63,152 nt of DNA from positions 1 to 63,152 of the forward strand of contig NZ_JAKHSK010000027.1 in the NCBI RefSeq assembly GCF_023499215.1, in the 5' to 3' direction. Below, piece after piece: positions 18,060 to 26,687 of this stretch. A program made the translations under genes and the position numbers. The stretch's first letter is position 1. Each line of letters begins with the position of its first letter. The notes under the pieces are model-generated. The model was given only the letters and a program-made list of their open reading frames with translations. It had not been told where the DNA came from and made no database searches. The DNA is from Zunongwangia pacifica. Its GTDB lineage: Bacteria; Bacteroidota; Bacteroidia; Flavobacteriales; Flavobacteriaceae.

Positions 18060-18806
18060 TTAAATTACTTTAGCTTCATTATGCAGCAAATCGATTAGTT
18101 GGTCCAGGTTTTCAGGATCTACTAATTTTACTTCACCTTTTGGTGCTGGTTTTTCAAATTTTACGGCATTAGTAGCTGCTTCAGCTCCGGTAGGTTCAAC
18201 AACATTTAAGGGTTTTTTACGAGCCTGCATGATACCTCTCATATTGGGTATTTTAAGATCGCTTTCTTCAACTAATCCTTTTTGTCCTCCAATCACTAGG
18301 GGTAAACTAGCGGTTAACGTTTCTTTACCACCATCGATTTCGCGGATAGCCGTAGCTTTATCACCTTCGATTTCAAGACCAATACAGGTGTTTATAAAAT
18401 TAGCTTTAAGCATTCCGGCTAATATTCCAGGAACCATTCCTCCGTTATAATCGATGGATTCCCTACCACATATAATAAGATCATAATTTCCTTCGCTGGC
18501 CACTTTGGCTAATTCTTTAGCTACCTGAAAACCGTCTTTAGGTGCTGTATTAATACGTATCGCCGTATCTGCTCCAATGGCAAGTGCTTTTCGCAAGGTA
18601 GGTTCGGTTTCTGGCCCACCTACATTTATAATATCTACAGTTGCGCCCTGCTTTTCTTTAAACCACATGGCACGGGTTAAACCAAACTCATCATTTGGGT
18701 TGATTACAAATTGAACTCCGTTGGTGTCAAATTTACTATCACCATCGGTAAAGTTAATTTTTGAGGTTGTATCAGGTACATGGCTAATACACACTAATAT
18801 TTTCAT
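18060..18806 (-). CDS. etfB: Electron transfer flavoprotein beta subunit
   Basis: 248 residues. It forms the AMP-binding partner of EtfA. Family signatures: MKILVCISHVPDTTSKINF, INPNDEFGLTRAMWFKE, DLIICGRESIDYNGGMVPGI and the conserved adenine-nucleotide region around LPLVIGGQKGLVEESDLKIP with PNMRGIMQARKKPL. First gene of etfBA, divergent from pdhB across a 310-base region. Confidence 0.95.
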   Translation of the reverse strand: MKILVCISHVPDTTSKINFTDGDSKFDTNGVQFVINPNDEFGLTRAMWFKEKQGATVDIINVGGPETEPTLRKALAIGADTAIRINTAPKDGFQVAKELAKVASEGNYDLIICGRESIDYNGGMVPGILAGMLKANFINTCIGLEIEGDKATAIREIDGGKETLTASLPLVIGGQKGLVEESDLKIPNMRGIMQARKKPLNVVEPTGAEAATNAVKFEKPAPKGEVKLVDPENLDQLIDLLHNEAKVI

Positions 18807-19117
18807 ATTTAAAGTTCTTTTTCTATTAAACGATATGGTTACGAAGTTACATAAATAAATTAGAAAATGCTATGCATGCATAATAAAAAAATCATAAAAA
18901 GATGCTTAGTATTTGATTTAAGCTTAAAATATCTTGTTTTTATCGCAGTTTTGATAATAAAACACTTGGTTTTTTAATGATATAGCTATAGTGTTAAGAT
19001 GTAAAATAAGGAAGTTTTTTTCAGTGGTAAATTTTTAGTGGTTTATGTGGTAAAAACTTTATCGAATTACTATTTTTGTTGTCCTATAAGTTATAAAAAT
19101 TAATATCAAGAACTATA
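18807..19117. promoter_or_regulatory. Divergent promoter region etfB / pdhB
   Basis: No gene. TATTTTTG at 19071-19078 matches the Bacteroidota -7 box TAnnTTTG, 39 bases before the pdhB ATG; I do not see a good TTG at -33. The etfB side is A/T-rich without a clear box. Confidence 0.5.
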
Positions 19118-20095
19118 ATGAAGACTATTCAATTTAGGGAAGCCGTTCAACAGGCTATGAGCGAAGAAATGCGCAAAGATGAGTCCATTTATTTAATGGG
19201 TGAAGAAGTAGCCGAATATAACGGTGCATATAAAGCTTCTAAAGGAATGTTGGACGAGTTTGGACCAGATCGAGTAATCGATACCCCAATCTCTGAGCTT
19301 GGATTCTCAGGAATCGGTATTGGTAGCGCTATGAACGGAAACCGTCCTATTATAGAGTTCATGACCTTTAACTTTTCCCTTGTTGGAATCGATCAAATAA
19401 TAAACAACGCCGCTAAAATTCGCCAAATGAGTGGAGGACAATTTAATTGTCCTATCGTATTTAGAGGGCCAACAGCTTCTGCTGGTCAGCTTGGTGCTAC
19501 GCACTCACAGGCATTTGAGAGCTGGTATGCAAACTGTCCTGGTTTAAAAGTAATTGTACCTTCTAATCCTTATGATGCAAAAGGACTTTTAAAAGCTGCA
19601 ATTAGAGATGACGATCCTGTAATCTTTATGGAAAGTGAGCAAATGTATGGTGATAAAGGTGAAGTGCCAGAGGAAGAGTATGTAATTGAAATTGGTAAAG
19701 CCGATGTTAAACGTGAAGGTACAGATGTTACTATCGTTTCTTTTGGTAAAATTATCAAAGAAGCCTATAAAGCTGCAGACGAGTTAGAAAAAGAAGGAAT
19801 TTTTGCGGAAGTTATCGATCTTAGAACTATTCGTCCTATGGATCACGCTACAATTATTGAGTCTGTTAAGAAGACTAATCGTTTGGTTATTCTTGAAGAA
19901 GCATGGCCATTTGGAAATATTTCAACAGAAATTACTTACCAGGTGCAAGCTCAGGCTTTCGATTATTTAGATGCGCCAATTATCAAGATCAATACAGCAG
20001 ATACACCTGCACCTTATTCTCCTGTTCTTCTTAAAGAATGGTTGCCTAATAGTGAAGATGTTGTTAAAGCTGTAAAAAAGGTGATGTACAAGTAA
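19118..20095 (+). CDS. pdhB: Pyruvate dehydrogenase E1 component beta subunit
   Basis: 325 residues, a full-length transketolase-like E1-beta. It works with the E1-alpha subunit to decarboxylate pyruvate with thiamine diphosphate. Motifs: REAVQQAMSEEMRKDESIYLMGEEVAEYNGAYKASKGM, TPISELGFSGIGIGSAMNGNRPIIEFMTF region and RGPTASAGQLGATHSQAFESW. These fit the PDH group better than branched-chain E1, but the E1-alpha and E2 genes are not adjacent, so the exact substrate rests on family resemblance. It has its own terminator. Confidence 0.9.
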   Translation: MKTIQFREAVQQAMSEEMRKDESIYLMGEEVAEYNGAYKASKGMLDEFGPDRVIDTPISELGFSGIGIGSAMNGNRPIIEFMTFNFSLVGIDQIINNAAKIRQMSGGQFNCPIVFRGPTASAGQLGATHSQAFESWYANCPGLKVIVPSNPYDAKGLLKAAIRDDDPVIFMESEQMYGDKGEVPEEEYVIEIGKADVKREGTDVTIVSFGKIIKEAYKAADELEKEGIFAEVIDLRTIRPMDHATIIESVKKTNRLVILEEAWPFGNISTEITYQVQAQAFDYLDAPIIKINTADTPAPYSPVLLKEWLPNSEDVVKAVKKVMYK

Positions 20096-20115
20096 AAGAG
20101 ATAAACTATATTTGA

Positions 20116-20148
20116 CCCCTCTTCCCATCTAAGGTTGAGGGGTTTTTT
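20116..20148 (+). terminator. Terminator after pdhB
   Basis: CCCCTC (20116-20121) pairs with GAGGGG (20137-20142) around a 15-base loop and is followed by TTTTTT. It also shows that the downstream gene must start at 20159, since an earlier in-frame start at 20135 lies inside this hairpin. Confidence 0.85.
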
Positions 20149-20158
20149 GTATGTTTTT

Positions 20159-22645
20159 ATGAAGAATATTCTTTTGTCTACCCTTTTTATTCTCTGTTCC
20201 TTTCAGGTTTTTTCGCAAACCGAAGTCAGCGGCATCGTTGTAGATGAAAGTGGCGTGGGGATTCCCTTTGCCAATGTGATTTTTACCGATTCTAAGGAAG
20301 GAACTACAACAGATGGAGATGGGAACTTTTCAATCTCTTCATCTAAAGATTATACGTCGATCACTTTTTCTTTTTTGGGCTACCAAACAAAGGAGGTTAG
20401 TCTTAAGAATAAGAATTTAAATAACTTAAAAGTGACGTTATATGCGTCATCTGAGTCCCTTTCAGAAGTTAAAATATATAAAGGGAAAACTTCAAAAAAG
20501 AACAATCCTGCTATTGATATTCTACGGAAGATCTGGGCGAACAGGCGAGATAATGGAGTAAAGAAATTCGATCAATACGCCTACCGCCGATACGAGAAAT
20601 TAGAATTTGATCTTAATACTATTGATAGTGCGCTAATCAATAGCCGTATTTTTAACGGAATGGAGTTTATCTTTGAAGATCTTGATACGAACCGAATTAC
20701 GGGTAAAACCTATTTGCCTATTTTTCTAAACGAATCCGTTAGTATGGTTTACGGAGATAATACTACCGGCCAGGAGCTTACCGAGTTAAAAGGAAATAAA
20801 AACTCTGGTTTTAGTGATAACCAGGTTTTAATTTCTACGGTACGTGATATTTACGATGAGATCGATGTTTATGATAATTATCTGAAGTTTTTTGATAAAA
20901 ATTTTGTAAGTCCGCTGTCCAAAACCGGAATCAATGTTTACAATTATGTTTTAGCAGATACCGCTTATATAGATGGTAAATATTGTTACAATATTTTTTA
21001 TTATCCCAGACGGGAAAATGAGCTCACTTTTAGTGGAGACTTTTGGGTAAACGATACTACCTGGGCTATAAAAGACATTAATTTAGAAATGTCTGAAGGT
21101 GCAAATCTTAACTGGGTTAAAGGCGTTTATATAGAACAGGAATATGATGTGTTAAGCGATTCGGTTTTCTTATTAAAAAGAGACTTTTTTCAGGCAGATT
21201 TTGCTTTACGGGATAAAGAGGATGCTCGTGGGGTATACGGAAAAAGAACCGTGCTTTATGACCAATATGAATTTGATAACGAGCGGCCATCATCTTTTTA
21301 TAACAAACAGGTGAACAGGTTTAGGGAAGAAGTTTATAATCGTGAAGATGATTTTTGGAAAGAAAATAGACTTGAAGAATTAAATGGAGACGAACGCGGA
21401 GTGTATGAGATGCTGGATACGCTTAAAACCGTAAAACAGTTTAAACGTTTATACAATATTTCTACAGCACTTGCCACGGGATATATAGATTTTGATGGCT
21501 GGGATTATGGGCCTATTTTTTCTACCGTAGGATTTAATGATGTAGAAGGGATTAGGTTAAGAGGTGGTGGACGAACCTATTTTTCGCAACATGATAAATG
21601 GCGTATTGAAGGCTACGGTGCCTATGGTTTTAAGGATAACAAATTTAAATACGGTATTCAGGGGAAAATATTACTGGATCCCGATAATCGGTTAATAGTT
21701 TCAGCTGGGAATAGGCGAGACGTAGAGCAATTAGGAACTAATTTAACCAATACAACCGATGTTTTAGGGCGAAGTTTAGCTTCTTCCGCATTAATTAGTA
21801 CAAGTTCTAATAATAGTTTAAGTTCGATTAATCTATCTGTTTTGGCTGTAGAAGTAGAGCCTTTTGAAAATCTAACGTTTAGAGTAAGTGGCTCTTATCG
21901 TGAAATTGAGGCAGCTTCAGAAGGTTTTAGTTTGGATTTTTATACGGATGAAACAAGAACCCAGGTATCGTCGGAATTGCAACAAACCGAAATTTCTAAT
22001 CTTATCATGTATACGCCAGGAAGAAAGACGGCTGGATATGGTGTAGAGCGAGAAGAGCTGGAAGACGATCATCCTACTATTTTTCTAAATTATACATTAG
22101 GGGTAAAGAATATTTTTGAAAGTGATTTTGATTATAAAAAGCTTCAGTTTTTTTATAATCAACCACTAATGATCGGTGGTTTTGGGCGGGCAAATGTTAG
22201 TATAGAAGCTGGTAAAACCTATGGGGAAGTACCTTTAGCTTTGCTTAGTGTAGTACCGGGAAACCAAACCTATTTTCAGCTCTATAACACCTTCTCGCAG
22301 TTAGATTATTACGAGTTTGTGACCGATACGTATGTAGCCGCTCATTTTGAACATAATTTTAATGGTCGTTTATTTTCCCGAATTCCACTTTTACGCGATT
22401 TAAACTTGCGTGAAATTATTGGAATAAAAGGAGTGTGGGGTGAAATTTCAGAAGACAATATTCGGTTAAATGCTTCAGATATTCCTTTAGTAGCCCCTAA
22501 CGACGAGCCTTATTGGGAGTATAGCTTAGGGGTAGGAAATATTTTTAAGATCATAAGAATAGATGCTCATTTCCGCGGGAATTATTTGGATAACCCTGAG
22601 GCAAGGCAATTTGGAGTGACTATAAATTTTGGTTTTCACTTCTAA
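20159..22645 (+). CDS. DUF5686 / carboxypeptidase-regulatory-like outer-membrane protein
   Basis: 828 residues from the ATG at 20159. The signal peptide (MKNILLSTLFILCSFQVFSQ) is followed by a CarboxypepD_reg-like domain (VSGIVVDESGVGIPFANVIF, TTTDGDGNFSI). A large DUF5686 region follows, which ends in many amphipathic strands and an aromatic C-terminus (FGVTINFGFHF), as expected for an outer-membrane beta barrel. The family is often found beside TonB-dependent systems but has no assigned activity. Single gene between the pdhB terminator and ppa. Confidence 0.85.
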   Translation: MKNILLSTLFILCSFQVFSQTEVSGIVVDESGVGIPFANVIFTDSKEGTTTDGDGNFSISSSKDYTSITFSFLGYQTKEVSLKNKNLNNLKVTLYASSESLSEVKIYKGKTSKKNNPAIDILRKIWANRRDNGVKKFDQYAYRRYEKLEFDLNTIDSALINSRIFNGMEFIFEDLDTNRITGKTYLPIFLNESVSMVYGDNTTGQELTELKGNKNSGFSDNQVLISTVRDIYDEIDVYDNYLKFFDKNFVSPLSKTGINVYNYVLADTAYIDGKYCYNIFYYPRRENELTFSGDFWVNDTTWAIKDINLEMSEGANLNWVKGVYIEQEYDVLSDSVFLLKRDFFQADFALRDKEDARGVYGKRTVLYDQYEFDNERPSSFYNKQVNRFREEVYNREDDFWKENRLEELNGDERGVYEMLDTLKTVKQFKRLYNISTALATGYIDFDGWDYGPIFSTVGFNDVEGIRLRGGGRTYFSQHDKWRIEGYGAYGFKDNKFKYGIQGKILLDPDNRLIVSAGNRRDVEQLGTNLTNTTDVLGRSLASSALISTSSNNSLSSINLSVLAVEVEPFENLTFRVSGSYREIEAASEGFSLDFYTDETRTQVSSELQQTEISNLIMYTPGRKTAGYGVEREELEDDHPTIFLNYTLGVKNIFESDFDYKKLQFFYNQPLMIGGFGRANVSIEAGKTYGEVPLALLSVVPGNQTYFQLYNTFSQLDYYEFVTDTYVAAHFEHNFNGRLFSRIPLLRDLNLREIIGIKGVWGEISEDNIRLNASDIPLVAPNDEPYWEYSLGVGNIFKIIRIDAHFRGNYLDNPEARQFGVTINFGFHF

Positions 22646-22711
22646 ATCAACCATGTTAAGCATAGAATTCACTATATTTGATAATCTAATAAAGTTCAAA
22701 AAAAAAATAAA

Positions 22712-23224
22712 ATGTCAGAAACTTTTGATGTACTAATTGAAATTCCAAAAGGAAGCAGAAATAAATACGAATACGATTTTCAGTTAAAAAAAGTACGTTA
22801 CGACAGGATGATTTTTTCTTCAATGATGTATCCTGCAGATTATGGTTTTATTCCAGAGACTTTAGCTTTAGACGACGATCCCCTAGATGTGCTGGTACTT
22901 GTAAGTGAGCCAACTTTCCCAGGTATTGTTATGGAAGTAAAGCCTATTGGTGTATTTCACATGGCAGATGAAAAAGGTCCAGATGAAAAAATTATTTGTG
23001 TGCCTGTTTCAGATCCAATCTGGAATAGACTAAATGATCTTAAAGAATTAAATGGTCACTTAATTAAAGAGATCGAACATTTCTTTAAAGTTTATAAAGA
23101 CCTTGAAAAGAAAAAAGTAGATGTTGGTGATTGGGGTGATGCTGAAGAAGCAAAACAAATTATCAAGGAATGTGTTAAGCGATATAAAAATTACGAAGGT
23201 GATCAAAATCGCCTTAAGCTATAA
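22712..23224 (+). CDS. ppa: Inorganic pyrophosphatase (family I)
   Basis: 170 residues. It hydrolyses PPi to phosphate in the cytoplasm. Signatures are IEIPKGSRNKYEYD, RMIFSSMMYPADYGFIPETL and the metal-binding DDDPLDVLVLV, followed by GVFHMADEKGPDEKIICVP and the C-terminal lysine/tyrosine residues in IKECVKRYKNYEG. Monocistronic: a terminator lies 37 bases past the stop. Confidence 0.96.
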   Translation: MSETFDVLIEIPKGSRNKYEYDFQLKKVRYDRMIFSSMMYPADYGFIPETLALDDDPLDVLVLVSEPTFPGIVMEVKPIGVFHMADEKGPDEKIICVPVSDPIWNRLNDLKELNGHLIKEIEHFFKVYKDLEKKKVDVGDWGDAEEAKQIIKECVKRYKNYEGDQNRLKL

Positions 23225-23569
23225 TACATTTTAAAATATTTTAGTCCTAAAGAGGTAACGAAGCAATAACTAAATGTGGTTATTGCTTTTTTATTTTATT
23301 CCTTTTTTTCTTCAGAAGTGCACTAAGAGGCAACGATTTTTCAATTCATCTATTTTAACTTCTTTACAACGTAGGGTAGCTAATATTTCTTTTATTTTAG
23401 ATGAAATCTATATACTGAAGGTCTCACAAAAGCATCCAACTTATCAACTATTAATGATAAAAATTAATGCTGAAATTATCGAAAATCGGCTATGGAAAAT
23501 AGCAATTGATTTTATCGAATATTGATGAGTTGAACTGAAATAAAAAATTATAGAAGGAAAAGTACATTA
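23225..23569. other. Intergenic, nothing beyond ppa terminator
   Basis: An open frame of 83 codons begins inside the terminator loop, has low-complexity Phe/Leu-rich content and no family resemblance, so I do not call a gene. Confidence 0.6.
23261..23288 (+). terminator. Terminator after ppa
   Basis: A 10-bp perfect stem AAGCAATAAC / GTTATTGCTT with an 8-base loop, followed by TTTTATTTTATT. Confidence 0.9.
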
Positions 23570-24607
23570 ATGTTTAAACGAATAAAGAAGTTATTAGGGC
23601 GGTATAAGAATATGGATCAGGTACTTATAACCCCTTATCGCAGTTATGGAACCTATTCCAGATTATTTGTAAAAGGGCGGGTTTTGGATAACGCGCCACT
23701 TAAAATTCATCAGGATCAAAACAAGTGGAAAACTTTTGTAAATACCTACAAGCAATTTGATAGTTTTGAAATTCCCGATGCTGAAGTTGAGCTTGAAATC
23801 CCCGGTAAAATAACCCTGAAAACCACCACCAACGATGAAGGTTATTTTCTATTCAATCAAACTTTAGAAAATAATATAGCTGAAGTAGCAGACGAGCAGG
23901 GTTGGGTAGATTATCATTTGTATTACCGGGAAAAGCTAGAGCCAAAAACCGAACTTTTAGGCGATCCTTTTAAAGGACGTTTTTTAATCCCTTCCGTAGA
24001 TGCGGAATACGGAGTAATTAGCGATATAGACGATACGATTTTACATACCGGAGTCACTTCATTTTTAAAGTGGCGATTGCTTAAAAATTCGTTGCTTACC
24101 AATGCTTATAAAAGAATGCCATTAAAAGGCGCCCCAAATTTATATAAGCTTTTGCATAAAGGTAGGGCTGAAGGTAATCGAAATCCTGTGTTTTATTTAA
24201 GTAATAGTCCGTGGAATATGTACGAATACCTAAAGTTGTTCCTGGATTATAATGGATTCCCAAAAGGGCCAATCTTACTTAGAGATATGAGGCATCCCTT
24301 CGAGAAAAGCATAAAACCTGAAAAACCACACAAGCAGCGGGAGATTTTTAACATTCTTAAAACCTATCCCGATTTAAAATTTATTCTGATAGGGGATAGC
24401 GGAGAGCATGATGCGACAATTTATACAGATATTGCAGCACAACATTCCGATCGAATATTGGCCATTTATCTACGAAGTGTTAATCATAAAAAGCAGATGA
24501 AACGTGTGCAAAGTATTATCGACAATTTTGATAGTACCCCGGTGTTAATGGTACATAGCTCGGCTGAAGCCATTGCCCATGCTCGTGAAAACGGATTTAT
24601 AAAATAG
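23570..24607 (+). CDS. App1-family phosphatase (DUF2183)
   Basis: 345 residues. The C-terminal domain carries the HAD-like SDIDDTILHTG motif, KGAPNLYKLLHKG, the FYLSNSPWNMYEYL strand and FILIGDSGEHDATIY, which together define the App1 phosphatidate-phosphatase-like family. The N-terminal 120 residues form a beta-rich domain (FVKGRVLDNAPL, VELEIPGKITLKTTTNDEGYF). Yeast App1 removes phosphate from phosphatidic acid; the bacterial substrate is unproven. It converges with the ECF sigma gene, with 11 bases between stops. Confidence 0.88.
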   Translation: MFKRIKKLLGRYKNMDQVLITPYRSYGTYSRLFVKGRVLDNAPLKIHQDQNKWKTFVNTYKQFDSFEIPDAEVELEIPGKITLKTTTNDEGYFLFNQTLENNIAEVADEQGWVDYHLYYREKLEPKTELLGDPFKGRFLIPSVDAEYGVISDIDDTILHTGVTSFLKWRLLKNSLLTNAYKRMPLKGAPNLYKLLHKGRAEGNRNPVFYLSNSPWNMYEYLKLFLDYNGFPKGPILLRDMRHPFEKSIKPEKPHKQREIFNILKTYPDLKFILIGDSGEHDATIYTDIAAQHSDRILAIYLRSVNHKKQMKRVQSIIDNFDSTPVLMVHSSAEAIAHARENGFIK

Positions 24608-24618
24608 ATTTGTGGGTA

Positions 24619-25194
24619 CTAAAGATAGTTTAGTAATATTGTTATAAGTAGAAGCAGTAATTCATTCCTTAGCATACGCATCGCTCTAGAGACGTGGTCT
24701 TCTACCGTTTTTTCAGATATTTCAAGATAAGCGGCAATTTCTTTCTGCCTCAAGTTCTCTTTATGTTTTAATAAAAACACCTCTTTGCATTTTTTTGGTA
24801 ATTTTTCTATAGCCTGCTCTAAAAGTTGCTTTTTATAAAGCATTTTTTCTTCGCTTTCTGCTTCAGCATCTAAAACACTTTCAAGGTAAATTTTGTCGGT
24901 AAGTAGTACTTTTTTTTGATCCTGTCTGTATTTATCAATAAAGTTATTTCGGCAAACCGTAAACATATACGCTGGGATGATGGTATTCTCTGCTAAATCT
25001 TTTCTCTTCTCCCATAGTTTGATAAAGCTTTGTTGAACAAGATCTTTAGCGATCGCTTTGTCCCTGGTATATCCCATAGCAAATGCTAAAAGTTTATCGT
25101 GTAAAGTGTCAAAAATATATTCAAAAGCTTTTTCGTCGCCATTTTTTAGCGAGCTAAGAAGTTCTTCATTTTTAGAATATTTACCGGTAGCCAC
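24619..25194 (-). CDS. ECF-type RNA polymerase sigma factor
   Basis: 191 residues from a GTG at 25194; a TTG at 25224 would add 10 residues. Sigma-2 (NGDEKAFEYIFDTLHDKLLAFA, AKDLVQQSFIKLWEKR) and sigma-4 with its helix-turn-helix (LRQKEIAAYLEISEKTVEDHV) are clear. I prefer GTG because TACATTTG at 25220-25227, a good -7 box, overlaps the TTG. The C-terminus ends in a hydrophobic leucine-rich run (NELLLLLITILLNYL), typical of the Bacteroidota sigma subfamily paired with FecR. It is divergent from fecR, which probably encodes its anti-sigma partner. Confidence 0.9.
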   Translation of the reverse strand: MATGKYSKNEELLSSLKNGDEKAFEYIFDTLHDKLLAFAMGYTRDKAIAKDLVQQSFIKLWEKRKDLAENTIIPAYMFTVCRNNFIDKYRQDQKKVLLTDKIYLESVLDAEAESEEKMLYKKQLLEQAIEKLPKKCKEVFLLKHKENLRQKEIAAYLEISEKTVEDHVSRAMRMLRNELLLLLITILLNYL

Positions 25195-25492
25195 TTTATT
25201 TCTAGTTTCCTGAAATGATTTCAAATGTAAACAACTCTAAGAAATTCTTTATGACTAGGGAGTGATTTTTACAGAATGTTGGTTGGGATACAGGAGAAAT
25301 TATCTATTTCAGTTAAGGATATTGTAGTTGATGGGGTTATTTTACAATGTAAATTGATTATTATGCATTGTTTAGGGTGTCTTAACTGTAATTTAATATT
25401 TATTTAAATAATATGAAAAAAAACAATAATAGAGCAGGGGATTTGATAATTCGAAACGTTTTTAAGGAAAACAGTGAATAGTTGTAGTTGAA

Positions 25493-26611
25493 ATGAAAGA
25501 ATTGGAATATTTAATTGAAAAATATATTAATGGAGAGATTACCGATAAGGATTTAGAGGAACTGAACCATTTACTAAAAAGCGAAGAGAATAGGGCTTAT
25601 TTTAAAAAAGCAGTTGGGTTAAATTATAAACTGAATTTAAAGTATGTAAATAGTCATACAGAAGATAAAAAGGCAGTATTTAAGGGGATAAAAACCAGGG
25701 GAAGTAATGTACGGGATTTAAAACCAAGGAGAAGATATTTAAGGATCGCTGCGATAATGATCGTTGCAATGGGAACTATCTTTTTTTATTTCTTTCAAAA
25801 ACACAATACACTTACCAATGAAAGTAAATATGTGACTATAGAGACAGAGAGTGGAGCTACCGAAGTTTTAAAAGATAATAGTTTTGAAATCAAGACTAAA
25901 ACTAATGAAATTTTGGTACAACAAAAAGGAGATACCATAACTTATTCTTCGCTTTCAAATAAAGTAGCTATAAGTAAAAATGTACTAAGTGTTCCTAAAG
26001 GCAAAAAAGTAGTTATAGCCTTGGCAGATGGTAGTGTGGTGCATCTAAATTCTGGAAGTAAGCTCACCTATCCAAGCGGTTTTAAGGAGAATGAAACCAG
26101 GGAAGTTCTCTTAGAAGGAGAAGGATATTTTAAGGTTTATCATGATGAGAAGAGGCCTTTTATTGTACATTCAGCACAACTAGATGTAGAGGTGTTAGGT
26201 ACCAGTTTTAATTTTAGTGCCTATAAAAATAACTCTTATGCAACTGCAGTTTTAGTGCAGGGAAAAGTTGCTGTTAAAAGACCAGACAAACCTACTGTTT
26301 ATTTACAGCCTGGGATGATGGCAAAATATTCAAAGTCTTCAGATACCTTTAAAACGGCCGAGGTTGATACCAATATTTATACAGCCTGGATGAATGGAAT
26401 CTTGGTTTTTGAAGAGCAAAGCTTAGGGGATATTGCAAACACCCTGGAAAGGAAATTTAATAAACGGATAATTTTTGAAGATGAAAGTTTAAAAAGAGAA
26501 CGTTTTACCGCAAAATTTGAAAATCAAAGTATCAGCAAAATTTTGGAATCATTTAAACAAAGCTATGATTTTGAATATCATATAAATGATAACGAAGTGA
26601 TTATACGTTAA
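25493..26611 (+). CDS. FecR-family anti-sigma / signal transducer
   Basis: 372 residues. The N-terminal cytoplasmic part (MKELEYLIEKYINGEITDKDLEEL) would bind the sigma factor. One transmembrane helix spans about 83-101 (LRIAAIMIVAMGTIFFYFF). The periplasmic FecR domain (VPKGKKVVIALADGSVVHLN, EGEGYFKVYHDEKRPFIV, VLGTSFNFSAY) and a DUF4974 tail (LERKFNKRIIFEDESL) follow. The tail would touch the N-terminal domain of SusC and pass on the uptake signal. It sits 76 bases before susC. Confidence 0.92.
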   Translation: MKELEYLIEKYINGEITDKDLEELNHLLKSEENRAYFKKAVGLNYKLNLKYVNSHTEDKKAVFKGIKTRGSNVRDLKPRRRYLRIAAIMIVAMGTIFFYFFQKHNTLTNESKYVTIETESGATEVLKDNSFEIKTKTNEILVQQKGDTITYSSLSNKVAISKNVLSVPKGKKVVIALADGSVVHLNSGSKLTYPSGFKENETREVLLEGEGYFKVYHDEKRPFIVHSAQLDVEVLGTSFNFSAYKNNSYATAVLVQGKVAVKRPDKPTVYLQPGMMAKYSKSSDTFKTAEVDTNIYTAWMNGILVFEEQSLGDIANTLERKFNKRIIFEDESLKRERFTAKFENQSISKILESFKQSYDFEYHINDNEVIIR

Positions 26612-26687
26612 AAAACAGGACATGCTGGCACATATCCTGTTGAAATAGCGTGATTTATTAAACCACAATTATCTACAATTTAAAAGT

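Noticed and set aside
23274-23525. 83-codon open frame on the plus strand after ppa
   Set aside because: Starts inside the loop of the ppa terminator and has low-complexity hydrophobic content.
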